Positions 1-8,774 of a stretch of DNA of 50,409 bases are shown here, piece after piece. The notes under the pieces were generated by a model. That model ran no database searches and was not told the DNA's origin. It saw nothing but the letters and a program-made list of their open reading frames with translations. Source of the stretch: Pseudonocardia hydrocarbonoxydans (GTDB taxonomy: Bacteria > Actinomycetota > Actinomycetes > Mycobacteriales > Pseudonocardiaceae); assembly GCF_006539565.1 (NCBI RefSeq), contig NZ_BJNG01000045.1, forward strand, positions 1-50,409, given 5' to 3'. The translations under genes were made by a program, and so were the position numbers. Position 1 is the stretch's first letter; each line of letters begins with the position of its first letter.

Positions 1-7
1 GTGCGAC

Positions 8-19
8 ATGCAATTGCAT
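8..19. promoter_or_regulatory. 12-bp perfect palindrome upstream of XRE regulator
   Basis: ATGCAATTGCAT is a perfect inverted repeat in an unusually AT-rich patch about 40 bp before the regulator start. It could be an operator, possibly autoregulatory. This rests on symmetry and position only. Confidence 0.3.
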
Positions 20-59
20 ATGGTGTCCGTTCACTCCGCCGCCGTAACGGGAAAGGGCC

Positions 60-968
60 ATGTCCGCACCGCAGAGCCCGATCGGGTCGCGCCGTCGCCT
101 CGGCGCGGAGCTGCGACGGCTCCGGCTCAAGACCGGGCTGACGCTCGACGACGTCGCGGAGAGGATGACCTGCTCGACGTCGAAGATCTCCCGGTTGGAG
201 ACGGGGAAGGGCCTGCCCAAGGTCCCCGACGTCCGGGAGCTGATGCGGATCTACGGCGTCACCTCCGACACCGAGCAGGACATGCTGCTGAGGCTGGTCA
301 AGGACGGCCGCCAGCACGGGTGGTGGGAGCCGCTGACCGAGGGCGTCGCGCCGGAGCGCTACGTCATGGACTCACCCGGCCGCTACGCCGCTCTGGAGAG
401 CGACGCCACGGCCGTGCGGTCGTTCGACATCACCGTCGTGCACGGGCTGCTGCAGACCGCGGACTACGCCCGTGCGGTGCTCACCGCACTGCTGCCGCAG
501 CACCTGCCGGCGGAGATCGACCGGCTGGTGCGGCTCCGGCTGCTGCGCCAGCAGGCACTGCACCGCGCCGCCCCACGGCCACTGGAGCTGCTCGCGATCC
601 TCGACGAAGCGGTCCTGCGCCGGCCGGTCGGTGGTGCGGCGACCATGCACGCGCAGATCCAGCACCTGCTCGACATGACGGAGCGGCCGACCGTCACCGT
701 GTCCGTGCTGCCCTTCGGCACCGACATCCTGCGGGCACACTCCGGGCACTTCGTGCTGCTGGAGATCCCCCGCGAGCTGGGTTCGGACGTCGTCTACATC
801 GAGGGACACGCGGGTGAGACCTACCTCGACGCGGAGTCCGATGTGGACCTGTACAAGGATGTGCTCGCCGACGCACGCCGTCATGCGATGTCCCCCGACG
901 AATCGCGAGCCGAGCTGCGTCGTTACCTGGACAAGTTCGCCCCCCGCAGGAAGGCCCACCCGTCGTGA
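60..968 (+). CDS. XRE-family helix-turn-helix regulator with DUF5753 domain
   Basis: A 302-residue cytoplasmic DNA-binding regulator. Residues about 13-60 form a helix-turn-helix of the XRE type (LRRLRLKTGLTLDDVAERM, then the recognition-helix segment STSKISRLETGKG). The rest, to about residue 290, resembles the DUF5753 effector or dimerisation domain of the large actinobacterial family that includes WhiJ-like proteins. A purine-rich stretch (GGGAAAGGG, 49-57) lies just before the ATG. The stop overlaps the GTG of the DUF397 gene (GTGA), so the two are translationally coupled. Such pairs are numerous in Streptomyces and relatives; some influence development or behave like toxin-antitoxin systems, but the target here is unknown. 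Confidence 0.9.
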   Translation: MSAPQSPIGSRRRLGAELRRLRLKTGLTLDDVAERMTCSTSKISRLETGKGLPKVPDVRELMRIYGVTSDTEQDMLLRLVKDGRQHGWWEPLTEGVAPERYVMDSPGRYAALESDATAVRSFDITVVHGLLQTADYARAVLTALLPQHLPAEIDRLVRLRLLRQQALHRAAPRPLELLAILDEAVLRRPVGGAATMHAQIQHLLDMTERPTVTVSVLPFGTDILRAHSGHFVLLEIPRELGSDVVYIEGHAGETYLDAESDVDLYKDVLADARRHAMSPDESRAELRRYLDKFAPRRKAHPS

Positions 969-1153
969 TCGAGTACCGGATCAGCAGCTTCTGCAACCTC
1001 GGGAACTGCGTCGAAGTGGGGCAGGCGCCTGACGGATCCGTGGTTGTGCGGGACACCAAGGACGCCGAGCGGAGCCAGTCGTTGACCTTCACCCGCGACG
1101 AGTGGCTGGCCTTTCTGGCCGGGGCCCGCGCGGGGGAGTTCGACCCCGTGTGA
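965..1153 (+). CDS. DUF397 small protein, partner of XRE regulator
   Basis: A 62-residue protein with the DUF397 pattern: an N-terminal ISSFCNLGNCVEV segment with two cysteines, a central VVVRDTKDAERSQSLTFT strand region, and a C-terminal EWLAFLAGARAGEFD segment. It begins with GTG inside the stop codon of the preceding regulator gene, the canonical arrangement for this family. Established knowledge: DUF397 proteins accompany DUF5753 XRE regulators across actinobacteria, and some pairs act antagonistically. No enzymatic motif is visible. The gene ends about 110 bp before the next operon, and I see no strong terminator between them. Confidence 0.88.
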   Translation: MIEYRISSFCNLGNCVEVGQAPDGSVVVRDTKDAERSQSLTFTRDEWLAFLAGARAGEFDPV

Positions 1154-1274
1154 CGGAGGACCACCGATCGGTCACCGAGCCGACACGGTCGTAGCCCAAC
1201 CGTGACTCTGGCACCTACCGCTGAGTACGAGCCGCGATTACCGTTCGCGGGTCTCCTACGAAGAGGTGCCGTCC

Positions 1275-2939
1275 ATGAGATCTGCCCGACGACTGTCCGC
1301 CGCCATGACCGCGGGCCTGCTCGCCGTGACCCTTGCCGCCTGCGCCACGTCCGAGCGCGACGACGGTGCCGCCGGCGGATCGGGGGAGGCCGGCGGGACG
1401 CTGGTGTTCGGGGCGCCCGGCGCACCGGACATGTTCGACCCGATCTTCGCCACGGACGGCGAGACCTTCCGCCCCGCGCGCCAGATGTACGACACGCTGA
1501 TCACCTACGCGCAGGGCACCTCCGACCTCGCGCCGGGCCTGGCCACCGAGTGGACGCCCAACGCCGACGGCACCCAGTGGACGTTCACGCTGCGTGAGGG
1601 CGTCACGTTCCACGACGGCACCCCGTTCGACGCCGCCGCGGTCTGCTTCAACTTCGACCGCTGGTTCAACCTCGACTCCGAGGCCGCGCAGAGCCAGGCG
1701 ATCTACTACACCGACACGTTCGGCGGCTACGCCAACAACCTCGCCGGTGGCGGGGACCCCGTCTACAACTCCTGCGCCGCGCCCGAGGCGAACACCGCGG
1801 TCATCACGCTGAACCGGAACAAGGGCGCGTTCCCGGCCGCGTTCGGCCTGACCTCGCTGTCGATCTCCAGCCCGACCGCGCTGCAGCAGTACGACGCCGA
1901 CACCATCGAGCAGAGCGGCGAGGCGTTCACCTACAGCGACTACGCCAACGAGCACCCGACCGGCACCGGCCCGTTCAAGTTCGAGAGCTTCGACCGCGCC
2001 GCGGGCACGATCACGCTGGTCCGCAACGACGAGTACTGGGGCGAGCCCGCCCTGCTCGAGCGGCTGATCTTCCGGGTGATCCCGGACGAGAACGCGCGGC
2101 GCCAGGAGCTGCAGGCCGGCACGATCGACGGCTACGACCTGCCGAGCCCGGCCGACTGGGAGGGCCTGGAGGCCGACGGCAACCAGGTGCTCGTGCGCCC
2201 GCCGTTCAACATCCTCTACCTGGGCATCAACCAGGCGAACAACCCGGCACTGCAGGACGTCCGGGTGCGCCAGGCGATCGCCTTCGCGCTCGACCGCGAG
2301 GCGCTCGTGCAGAACCAGCTGCCCGAGGGCGCCAGCGTCGCCACGCAGTTCATGCCCGACACCGTCGCCGGTTACGCCGACGACATCGCACCCATCCCGT
2401 ACGACCCGGAGCGGGCGCGGGCGCTGCTGGCCGAGGCCGGCCAGTCGAACCTGACGCTGAACTTCTACTACCCGACCGAGGTCACCCGGCCCTACATGCC
2501 GAACCCGACCAACATCTTCACGGCGCTGTCGGAGAACCTGCGCCAGGTCGGCATCACCGTGAACCCGGTGGCGCAGCCCTGGAACGGCGGCTACCTCGAC
2601 TCGGTGAACGTCAACGGTGTGCACGACCTGCACATCATCGGCTGGACCGGTGACTACAACGACGCGGGCAACTTCGTCGGCACCTTCTTCGGCGCGGCCA
2701 AGCCGGAGTTCGGGTTCACCAACGACGCGCTGTTCGGCGCGATCACCGCGGCCGACGCCACCGTCGACGAGGCGGCCAAGGACGCCGCCTACGAGCAGGT
2801 CAACCGCGACATCATGGCCTACCTCCCGGCCGTCCCGATCTCCAGCTCGCCGCCGGCGGTCGTGGTGTCCGAGGCCGTGACCGGCCTGATCCCCTCCCCG
2901 CTGACCGACGAGCGCTTCCTGACGGTCAGCAAGAACTGA
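1275..2939 (+). CDS. Peptide-type ABC importer substrate-binding lipoprotein
   Basis: A family 5 extracellular solute-binding protein (DppA/OppA type) of about 554 residues. The N-terminus is a lipoprotein signal: a basic start, a hydrophobic run, and the lipobox LAAC followed by a Ser/Asp/Gly-rich linker. Family features include FDPIFATDGETFRPARQMYD, the FHDGTPFDAAAV motif and C-terminal YNDAGNFVGTFF. A GTG at 1266 is also in frame, but AAGAGG at 1261-1266 sits 8 nt before the ATG at 1275, so I prefer 1275. It heads a five-gene operon with two permeases and two ATPases. The ligand is probably an oligopeptide or a similar solute such as nickel chelates; sequence alone does not settle this. 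Confidence 0.9.
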   Translation: MRSARRLSAAMTAGLLAVTLAACATSERDDGAAGGSGEAGGTLVFGAPGAPDMFDPIFATDGETFRPARQMYDTLITYAQGTSDLAPGLATEWTPNADGTQWTFTLREGVTFHDGTPFDAAAVCFNFDRWFNLDSEAAQSQAIYYTDTFGGYANNLAGGGDPVYNSCAAPEANTAVITLNRNKGAFPAAFGLTSLSISSPTALQQYDADTIEQSGEAFTYSDYANEHPTGTGPFKFESFDRAAGTITLVRNDEYWGEPALLERLIFRVIPDENARRQELQAGTIDGYDLPSPADWEGLEADGNQVLVRPPFNILYLGINQANNPALQDVRVRQAIAFALDREALVQNQLPEGASVATQFMPDTVAGYADDIAPIPYDPERARALLAEAGQSNLTLNFYYPTEVTRPYMPNPTNIFTALSENLRQVGITVNPVAQPWNGGYLDSVNVNGVHDLHIIGWTGDYNDAGNFVGTFFGAAKPEFGFTNDALFGAITAADATVDEAAKDAAYEQVNRDIMAYLPAVPISSSPPAVVVSEAVTGLIPSPLTDERFLTVSKN

Positions 2940-3015
2940 CGGACACACACCCGGGTGGCACCGCTCGACCGGGCGGTGCCACCCTCGTGCGTCCGGACCG
3001 GGGGGAGGAGAGGTC

Positions 3016-4020
3016 ATGCTGCGGTTCATCGTGCGGCGGCTGCTGCAGGTGATCCCGACGCTGCTGCTGCTGTCCGTCCTGGTGTTCGCCTGGCTGCGCA
3101 GCCTGCCGGGAGGGCCGGCGACGGCGTTCCTGGGCGACCGCGCCACGCCGGAGTCGGTGGCGAACCTGGAGCGGGTGCTCGGGCTCGACCAGCCGATCCC
3201 GGTCCAGTACGTGCAGTTCCTGGGCCGGGTCGTCACCGGCGACTTCGGCACCTCGACGATCACCGGTGAGCCGGTGCTGGCCGAGATCGGGAGGGCGTTG
3301 CCGGCCACGATCGAGCTGTCGATCGCGGCGCTGGTGCTCGCCGTCGCGCTGGGCATCCCGCTGGGCTACCTCGCCGCGCGCAAGCGGGGCGGCCCGCTGG
3401 ACGTGTCGACGGTGATCGGCACGCTCGTCGGCGTCGCCGTGCCGGTGTTCTTCCTCGGCTACATCCTCAAGGCCGTGTTCGCCGTCGAGCTCGGGCTGTT
3501 CCCGCCGTCGGGGCGGCAGTCGGTGGCGGTCGACGCCACGAACGTCACCGGCTTCGCCGTGCTCGACGGCCTGCTCACCCGCGAGTTCGACGCGAGCCTC
3601 GACGCCCTGTCGCACCTGGTGCTGCCGGCCGTGGCGCTGGCCACCATCCCGCTCGCGGTGATCACCCGGATCACCCGGGCGTCGGTGCTGGAGGTGCTGA
3701 ACGCCGACTTCGTGCGCACGGCCAACTCCAAGGGCCTGACGCCGGGCACGGTGCGCGGGCGGCACGTGCTGCGCAACGCTCTGCTCCCGGTCTCGACGAC
3801 GATCGGCCTGCAGGTCGGCCTGCTGCTCGCCGGGGCGGTACTGACCGAGCGGGTGTTCGTCTGGGGCGGCATCGGTACCCTGCTCGCCGATGCGATCACC
3901 CTGCGCGACTACCCACGGCTGCAGGCGATCCTGCTGCTGGGCGCGCTGGTGTACGTGCTGGTCAACCTGCTCGTGGACCTCTCCTACGCGATCATCGACC
4001 CCCGGGTGAGGTTGTCGTGA
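3016..4020 (+). CDS. DppB-type ABC importer permease
   Basis: A 334-residue inner-membrane permease. It opens with the DppB signature (LRFIVRRLLQVIPTLLLLSVLVFAWLR as two adjoining segments), has about six membrane spans, and carries the cytoplasmic EAA-like loop FVRTANSKGLTPGTVRGRHV that contacts the ATPase. The C-terminus YAIIDPRVRLS is family-typical. GGGGGAGGAG at about 3001-3010 gives a strong ribosome binding site for the ATG. The 75-bp gap after the binding-protein gene holds a GC-rich inverted repeat (CACCGCTCGACCGGGCGGTG, about 2959-2978), perhaps setting expression below that of the binding protein. The stop overlaps the GTG of the next gene. Confidence 0.92.
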   Translation: MLRFIVRRLLQVIPTLLLLSVLVFAWLRSLPGGPATAFLGDRATPESVANLERVLGLDQPIPVQYVQFLGRVVTGDFGTSTITGEPVLAEIGRALPATIELSIAALVLAVALGIPLGYLAARKRGGPLDVSTVIGTLVGVAVPVFFLGYILKAVFAVELGLFPPSGRQSVAVDATNVTGFAVLDGLLTREFDASLDALSHLVLPAVALATIPLAVITRITRASVLEVLNADFVRTANSKGLTPGTVRGRHVLRNALLPVSTTIGLQVGLLLAGAVLTERVFVWGGIGTLLADAITLRDYPRLQAILLLGALVYVLVNLLVDLSYAIIDPRVRLS

Positions 4021-4937
4021 CGACGCTGCTCCAGCGCAAGCGCAAGCGGGTCGACGACCTCGCGGGTGGGCGCAGTCTCACGCAGGAGGCCCTGCGCAGG
4101 CTCCGCCGCGACCCCGTCGCCCTCACCGGGGCGGCGATCGTCGGCCTGTTCGTCCTGGTGGCGGTGTTCGCGCCGCTCATCGCCCCGTACGAGGCGACGC
4201 AGTCGTTCCCGCAGCTCCAGCAGGACCTGCGCCCGGGCTCCATCCCGGGCCCGCAGGAGGGTTTCCTGCTCGGCAGCGACCAGCTCGGCCGGGACTTCTT
4301 CTCCCGACTGGTGCTGGCCTCGCAGCAGACGCTGCTGGTGGGCGTGCTGGCCACGCTGATCGGGCTCGTCGTCGGCATGGTCATCGGGACCCTGGCCGGT
4401 GCGTTCGGCGGCTGGGTCGACACCCTGCTGATGCGCGTCACCGACGTGCTGCTGGCCATCCCGAGCCTGCTGCTGGCGATCTCGGTGGCGGCGCTGTTCG
4501 CCAGCCCGTCGCAGACCTCGGTGATCATCGCGGTGTCCATCGTCGGCGTGCCGATCTTCGCCCGGCTGCTGCGTGGGTCGATGCTCGCCCAGCGCGACAG
4601 CGACCACGTCGTGGCGGCCACGGCGCTGGGCGTCAGGCGACCGGCGGTGGTGTTGCGACACATGCTGCCCAACGCGATCGGGCCGGTCGTCGTGCAGGCC
4701 ACGCTGACGCTGGCCACCTCCATCCTCGACGCCGCCGCGCTGTCGTTCCTCGGCCTCGGCGACGCCGACCCGGGCCGTGCCGAGTGGGGGCTGATGCTCG
4801 CCCAGGCGCAGGCCCTGCTGGAGGTCCGGCCCGCGCTCGCCCTGTACCCGGCCGCCGCGATCATCGTCATCGCGCTGGGCTTCACGCTGCTCGGCGAGTC
4901 GCTGCGCGAGGCCCTGGACCCGAAGGGCAGCCGATGA
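4017..4937 (+). CDS. DppC-type ABC importer permease
   Basis: A 306-residue second membrane subunit of the peptide importer. After a cytoplasmic N-terminus with LRRLRRDPVALTGAAIVGLF it shows the DppC pattern: the periplasmic segment FLLGSDQLGRDFFSRLVLAS, several hydrophobic spans, the EAA loop HVVAATALGVRRPAVVLRHMLPN, and the ending [15 protein letters not shown]. It starts at the GTG overlapping the dppB-like stop, and its own stop overlaps the ATG of the first ATPase gene (ATGA). It pairs with the upstream DppB-like protein to form the channel. Confidence 0.92.
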   Translation: MTTLLQRKRKRVDDLAGGRSLTQEALRRLRRDPVALTGAAIVGLFVLVAVFAPLIAPYEATQSFPQLQQDLRPGSIPGPQEGFLLGSDQLGRDFFSRLVLASQQTLLVGVLATLIGLVVGMVIGTLAGAFGGWVDTLLMRVTDVLLAIPSLLLAISVAALFASPSQTSVIIAVSIVGVPIFARLLRGSMLAQRDSDHVVAATALGVRRPAVVLRHMLPNAIGPVVVQATLTLATSILDAAALSFLGLGDADPGRAEWGLMLAQAQALLEVRPALALYPAAAIIVIALGFTLLGESLREALDPKGSR

Positions 4938-5956
4938 CCACGTCGCTGCAGAAGACCCCGGGTGGTGCGTCCACCGGGGAGCCGTTGCTGTCGGTGCGCG
5001 ACCTCACCGTCGCGTTCACCCGTCGCGGCGAGCCCGACTCGGTCGCCGTCGACGGCGTGAGCTTCGACGTCGCGCCCGGGCAGATCGTGGGCCTGGTGGG
5101 GGAGTCGGGCTGTGGCAAGTCCGTCACCTCGATGGCCATCACGCGGCTGCTGCCCGCGCGCGGGGTGCGCGTCACCGGCAGCGCGATGATGGACGGCGTC
5201 GACCTGCTGACGCTGCCCGAGGCCGAGATGCGGGAGCGGCGGGGCCGTGACCTGTCGATGGTGTTCCAGGACCCGCTGTCCTCGCTCAACCCGGTGATCC
5301 CGGTCGGCCTCCAGGTCACCGAGGTGCTCACCCGGCACCGGGGGATGAAGAAGGAGGCCGCGCGCGCCGAGGCCGCCGACCTGCTCGACCGCGTCGGCAT
5401 CCCCGACCCGCGCCGCCGTCTCGACTCCTACCCCCACCAGCTCTCCGGCGGGATGCGCCAGCGCGCGCTCATCGCGATCGCGCTGGCCTGCCGGCCGCGC
5501 CTGCTCATCGCCGACGAGCCGACGACCGCGCTCGACGTCACCATCCAGGCGCAGATCCTGGAGCTGCTCAAGGACATGGTGCGCGACACCGGGGCCGCGC
5601 TGGTGATGATCACGCACGACCTCGGCGTCGTCGCCGGGTTGTGCGAGACCGTCAACGTGCTCTACGGCGGGCGGATCGTCGAGCGCGCGCAGCGGCACCG
5701 CCTGTTCGCGACGCCGCGCCACCCGTACACCAACGGCCTGCTCGGCTCGATCCCCCGGCTCGACTCGCCCGCGGGGGAGGACCTGGTCGCGATCCCCGGC
5801 TCGGTCGCCGACAACCTCCCCTGGGCGAGCGCGTGCGCGTTCGCGCCGCGCTGCCCCCGCGCGGTCGGCGTCTGCCGCACCACCACGCCGGAGGCCGAGA
5901 CCAGCGGCGGACGGCTGCTGCGCTGCCACAACCCCGTCCCGGCGACCGCGGAATGA
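4934..5956 (+). CDS. DppD-type ABC importer ATP-binding protein
   Basis: A 340-residue ATPase. It has Walker A GESGCGKS near residue 57, Q-loop [12 protein letters not shown], signature LSGGMRQR, Walker [13 protein letters not shown] and switch histidine MITHDL. After the ATPase core comes the oligopeptide-ABC C-terminal extension with [15 protein letters not shown] and a cysteine cluster ([14 protein letters not shown]), which in characterised members of the family can bind an Fe-S cluster. The frame is open upstream, but the ATG at 4934 overlapping the permease stop is the natural start. It couples by ATGA to the second ATPase gene. Confidence 0.93.
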   Translation: MTTSLQKTPGGASTGEPLLSVRDLTVAFTRRGEPDSVAVDGVSFDVAPGQIVGLVGESGCGKSVTSMAITRLLPARGVRVTGSAMMDGVDLLTLPEAEMRERRGRDLSMVFQDPLSSLNPVIPVGLQVTEVLTRHRGMKKEAARAEAADLLDRVGIPDPRRRLDSYPHQLSGGMRQRALIAIALACRPRLLIADEPTTALDVTIQAQILELLKDMVRDTGAALVMITHDLGVVAGLCETVNVLYGGRIVERAQRHRLFATPRHPYTNGLLGSIPRLDSPAGEDLVAIPGSVADNLPWASACAFAPRCPRAVGVCRTTTPEAETSGGRLLRCHNPVPATAE

Positions 5957-7077
5957 GTGACGTGACCACCACCGAACCGCTGCTCGACGTCCGGGACGTC
6001 GCGGTGCACTTCCCGATCAAGCGCGGGCTGGTGCTCGACCGCACCGTCGGCCACGTCTACGCCGTCGACGGCGTCACGCTGACCGTGGCGCGGGGCGAGA
6101 CCTACGGCCTGGTGGGGGAGTCGGGCTGCGGCAAGTCGACGCTCGGGCGGGCGATCCTGCGCCTGGTCGACCCGACGGCGGGCTCGATCCTGTTCGACGG
6201 CACCGACGTCGCCACGCTGCGGGGCGAGGAGCTGCGGCGGATGCGCCGACGCTTCCAGATGGTGTTCCAGGACCCGCTGTCCTCGCTCGACCCGCGCCAG
6301 TCGGTGGAGTCGCTGCTGCTGGAGGGCATGAAGGCGCACGGGCTGTCGAAGGGACCCGAGGCCGACGACGCGCGGCTGCGCGAGCTCGTGCAGCAGGTCG
6401 GCCTGCCGGTCTCGGCGCTGCGGCGTTACCCGCACGAGTTCTCCGGTGGCCAGCGCCAGCGCATCGGCATCGCCCGCGCGCTGTGCGTCGAGCCCGACCT
6501 GATCGTCGCCGACGAGCCGGTGTCGGCGCTGGACGTGTCGGTGCAGGCCCAGGTGCTCAACCTGCTCGGGCGCCTGCAGCGCGAGCTGGGCCTGACCTAC
6601 CTGGTCATCGCGCACGATCTCGCCGTCGTGCGCCACGTCAGCGACCGGATCGGCGTCATGTACCTGGGCGGGATCGTCGAGGAGGCGCCCTCGCAGGCGC
6701 TCTACGACGACCCGCAGCACCCCTACACCCGCGCGCTGCTCTCCGCGGTGCCGGTGCCCGACCCGGAGCTGGAGGACCGCCGCGAGCGCATCCTGCTCAC
6801 CGGCGACCTGCCCTCGCCCGCCGCGCCGCCGGCGGGCTGCCGCTTCCACACCCGCTGCCCGTGGCGCCAGCCCACCCGCTGCGACGACGAGCGGCCGCAG
6901 CTGCGCGTGGTGGACGGGGCGGCGGAGGGGCACCGGGTGGCCTGTCACTTCGCGGAGGACATCCGCAGCGGCGTGCTGCAGCCGCATCGCGTCGAGGCCG
7001 TCGCCACCGACGACGTGCTGGCCGCGGCGAGCGTGCCGGAGCTGCCGGGTTCGGTGAACGAGATCCTCGGTCGCTGA
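5953..7077 (+). CDS. DppF-type ABC importer ATP-binding protein
   Basis: A 374-residue ATPase, the last gene of the importer operon. It has Walker [15 protein letters not shown]-loop [13 protein letters not shown], signature [15 protein letters not shown], Walker [13 protein letters not shown] and IAHDLAVV. The C-terminal domain has [15 protein letters not shown] and the [15 protein letters not shown] cysteine cluster. It carries an extra tail of about 35 residues after the usual family end (from [11 protein letters not shown] on). It starts at the ATG overlapping the DppD stop. The two different ATPases form the heterodimeric motor. Confidence 0.93.
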   Translation: MSDVTTTEPLLDVRDVAVHFPIKRGLVLDRTVGHVYAVDGVTLTVARGETYGLVGESGCGKSTLGRAILRLVDPTAGSILFDGTDVATLRGEELRRMRRRFQMVFQDPLSSLDPRQSVESLLLEGMKAHGLSKGPEADDARLRELVQQVGLPVSALRRYPHEFSGGQRQRIGIARALCVEPDLIVADEPVSALDVSVQAQVLNLLGRLQRELGLTYLVIAHDLAVVRHVSDRIGVMYLGGIVEEAPSQALYDDPQHPYTRALLSAVPVPDPELEDRRERILLTGDLPSPAAPPAGCRFHTRCPWRQPTRCDDERPQLRVVDGAAEGHRVACHFAEDIRSGVLQPHRVEAVATDDVLAAASVPELPGSVNEILGR

Positions 7078-7110
7078 CGTTCCTGTCGCGCCGGGTTGTG
7101 TCGTGCACCG

Positions 7111-7139
7111 TTGACCTGCCGGTGGATCATTGCGACAGT
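7111..7139 (+). promoter_or_regulatory. Candidate sigma-A-type promoter of globin gene
   Basis: TTGACC (7111-7116) and GACAGT (7134-7139) are separated by 17 bp, about 40 bp before the globin start. The -35 is near-consensus and the -10 is weak, a common actinobacterial pattern. Confidence 0.5.
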
Positions 7140-7178
7140 GAGGCCGCTCACACCACCACGCGCACCGAGGAGCGGACC

Positions 7179-7562
7179 ATGGCGGAACAGACCCTGTACG
7201 AGCGGTTGGGCGGCACCTACGGCATCGGGGGAGCCGTCGACGTACTGGTCGACCGGCTCTTCGCGAACGTCTCGGTCAACGCCAACGAGGGCGTGCACGC
7301 CCACCACGGCGACCCTGCCAACGCCCCGGGCTACAAGTTCCTGGTCACCGCGTGGACGATCGAGGCGACCGGTGGGCCGAAGTGCTACCCCGGCCAGGAC
7401 ATGACGAAGGCCCACGACCAGCTGGCCATCACCTCCGACCAGTTCGACGCCGTCGCCTTCGAGATCGCCGCCACCCTGAACTTCCTCGGCGTGCCCGGGC
7501 CGGAGCACAGGGAGTTCATGGAGATCATCGAGAGCTACCGGTCGCAGGTCGTCCAGGCCTGA
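7179..7562 (+). CDS. Group I truncated haemoglobin, atypical distal pocket
   Basis: A 127-residue truncated (2-on-2) globin, presumably cytoplasmic. The C-terminal half matches the TrHb1 pattern closely: GGPKCYPGQDM, then the proximal haem ligand His79 in KAHDQLAIT, then FEIAATLNFLGVP. The N-terminal half is less usual. By eye the B10 position, Tyr in the NO-detoxifying TrHbN of mycobacteria, appears to be Val24, and a His-rich stretch (HAHHGD, 40-45) precedes the E-helix region. ATG 7179 follows GAGGAGCGG. The gene is monocistronic, with a candidate promoter upstream and a strong hairpin right after the stop. Likely roles are O2 or NO chemistry or redox sensing; the pocket change makes simple NO dioxygenation uncertain. 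Confidence 0.85.
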   Translation: MAEQTLYERLGGTYGIGGAVDVLVDRLFANVSVNANEGVHAHHGDPANAPGYKFLVTAWTIEATGGPKCYPGQDMTKAHDQLAITSDQFDAVAFEIAATLNFLGVPGPEHREFMEIIESYRSQVVQA

Positions 7563-7565
7563 TAC

Positions 7566-7597
7566 GACGTCCGGGTGATCGCGGTCACCCGGACGTC
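7566..7597 (+). terminator. Hairpin terminator after globin gene
   Basis: A 13-bp perfect stem, GACGTCCGGGTGA / TCACCCGGACGTC, with a 6-nt loop, starts 3 nt after the globin stop. There is no U-tract, as is usual in actinobacteria. Confidence 0.75.
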
Positions 7598-7726
7598 CGG
7601 TATCTGCCGGGTTCACGCGCCCCTCTTGTCGAACACCGGGAAAGAGGTGGGTCATGGACGTCCGACCGTGGGTTACCGTCGTCGCTCCGCGAGAACCGCG
7701 GGCGGGGCGGAGCATGGCAGGGGCGA

Positions 7727-8311
7727 GTGGAACCGACCGAAGTGGCGGACGCCGTACGGGCGGCCGCGGCCGGCGACCGGGACGCGTGGGACGCGCTGGT
7801 GGCGGGCTTCGGCCGGCTGGTGTTCGCGATCGCGACGGCACACCGGCTGAGCGCGGCCGATGCCGCGGAGGTCTCCCAGACCACCTGGCTGCGGCTGGTC
7901 GAGAACCTCGACCGGATCAGCCACCCCGAGCGGCTCGGGGGCTGGCTGGCGACCACGGCCCGGCGGGAGTCGCTGCGGCTGTTGCGCCTGCACGGCCGGG
8001 AGGTCCTGACCGAGGACGAGTCGCGGCTGGAGCCCGACGACGGCGGCCGGGTCCCGACCCCGCGCACGCCGGAGGCGGTGATGCTCGACCTCGACCGCGA
8101 CCACCGGCTGTGGCGGGCCTTCGCCGGGCTGTCGGAGCGGTGCCAGATCCTGCTGCAGCTGGTGGTGGTCGTCGCCCCGCCGTACGCGGAGATCGCCGAG
8201 GTGCTGGGGATCCCGGTCGGCAGCATCGGGCCCACCCGGGCCCGGTGCCTCGACCGGCTCCGGCGGCTGCTGGCCGCCGACGGCATGACGAGCGCGACCG
8301 GGGCGTACTGA
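7727..8311 (+). CDS. Sigma-70 family (ECF-like) sigma factor
   Basis: A 194-residue sigma factor with regions 2 and 4 only. Region 2 (about 15-85) includes DAWDALVAGFGRLVFAIA and the DAAEVSQTTWLRLVENLDRI core. Region 4 (about 125-185) includes LSERCQILLQLVV and the helix-turn-helix YAEIAEVLGIPVGSIGPTRA. A GTG at 7727 preceded by AGGGG is the chosen start; the frame stays open upstream but has no better signal. It is followed 1 nt later by a small gene of unknown function, then another overlapping by 4 nt, so the three form an operon. No zinc-binding anti-sigma protein is recognisable. In related genomes I recall such sigma factors followed by a similar small protein and a CHAT-domain protease-like gene; no CHAT domain is present here. 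Confidence 0.88.
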   Translation: MEPTEVADAVRAAAAGDRDAWDALVAGFGRLVFAIATAHRLSAADAAEVSQTTWLRLVENLDRISHPERLGGWLATTARRESLRLLRLHGREVLTEDESRLEPDDGGRVPTPRTPEAVMLDLDRDHRLWRAFAGLSERCQILLQLVVVVAPPYAEIAEVLGIPVGSIGPTRARCLDRLRRLLAADGMTSATGAY

Positions 8312-8312
8312 C

Positions 8313-8774
8313 GTGACGACCGGACCCCACGACGACGACCTGCTCGACGGTCTCGCGGAGCTGCTGGCGCCCCGGACCGAGCCGCCGCCCGAGGTGCTGC
8401 ACGCCGCCCGCGAGGTCTTCACCTGGCGCACCGTCGACGTGGAGATCGCCGCACTGGCCTACGACTCGCTGCTCGACGACGCGGTCACCACCCGCGCCAC
8501 CGCACCGCCCCGGCTGATGTCCTTCGAGACGGCGGGCCGCACGATCGAGCTGGAGCTCGACACCGGCCCGTCCGGGCGTCGCCTGCTGGGCCAGCTCGAC
8601 CCCGCGGGGGAGTCGGACCTCGAGCTGCGCCGCGGCGGCGAGGTCGTCGCCTCCGGCCGGTCCGACGCGCTCGGCCGGTTCGTGCTGCCGCTGCCCGAGC
8701 AACCGGTCCGCGTGTCGGTCCGCTGCCGCCCCGACGACGGCCCGGCCGTCGAGTCCGCACCCACGGTGGTGTGA
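8313..8774 (+). CDS. Unknown protein coupled to sigma factor, predicted beta-sandwich C-terminus
   Basis: A 153-residue protein of unknown function, starting at a GTG one base after the sigma-factor stop. Residues 1-60 look helical (DDLLDGLAELLAPRTEPPPEVLHAAREVFTW in pieces). Residues 65-145 are strand-rich with regular alternation (IELELDTGPSGRRLLGQL, DLELRRGGEVVASG, GRFVLPLPEQPVRVSVRC), which resembles a carboxypeptidase-regulatory-like or Cna-B fold. There are no membrane spans and no signal peptide. Its position suggests a regulator of, or partner for, the sigma factor, though it is unlike the zinc-binding anti-sigma family. The stop overlaps the next start (GTGA). Confidence 0.7.
   Translation: MTTGPHDDDLLDGLAELLAPRTEPPPEVLHAAREVFTWRTVDVEIAALAYDSLLDDAVTTRATAPPRLMSFETAGRTIELELDTGPSGRRLLGQLDPAGESDLELRRGGEVVASGRSDALGRFVLPLPEQPVRVSVRCRPDDGPAVESAPTVV

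Noticed and set aside
1275..7077. Nickel-specific importer assignment for the first ABC operon
   Set aside because: The binding protein and permeases fit the broad peptide family, and no nickel-specific residues or linked hydrogenase or urease genes are visible.
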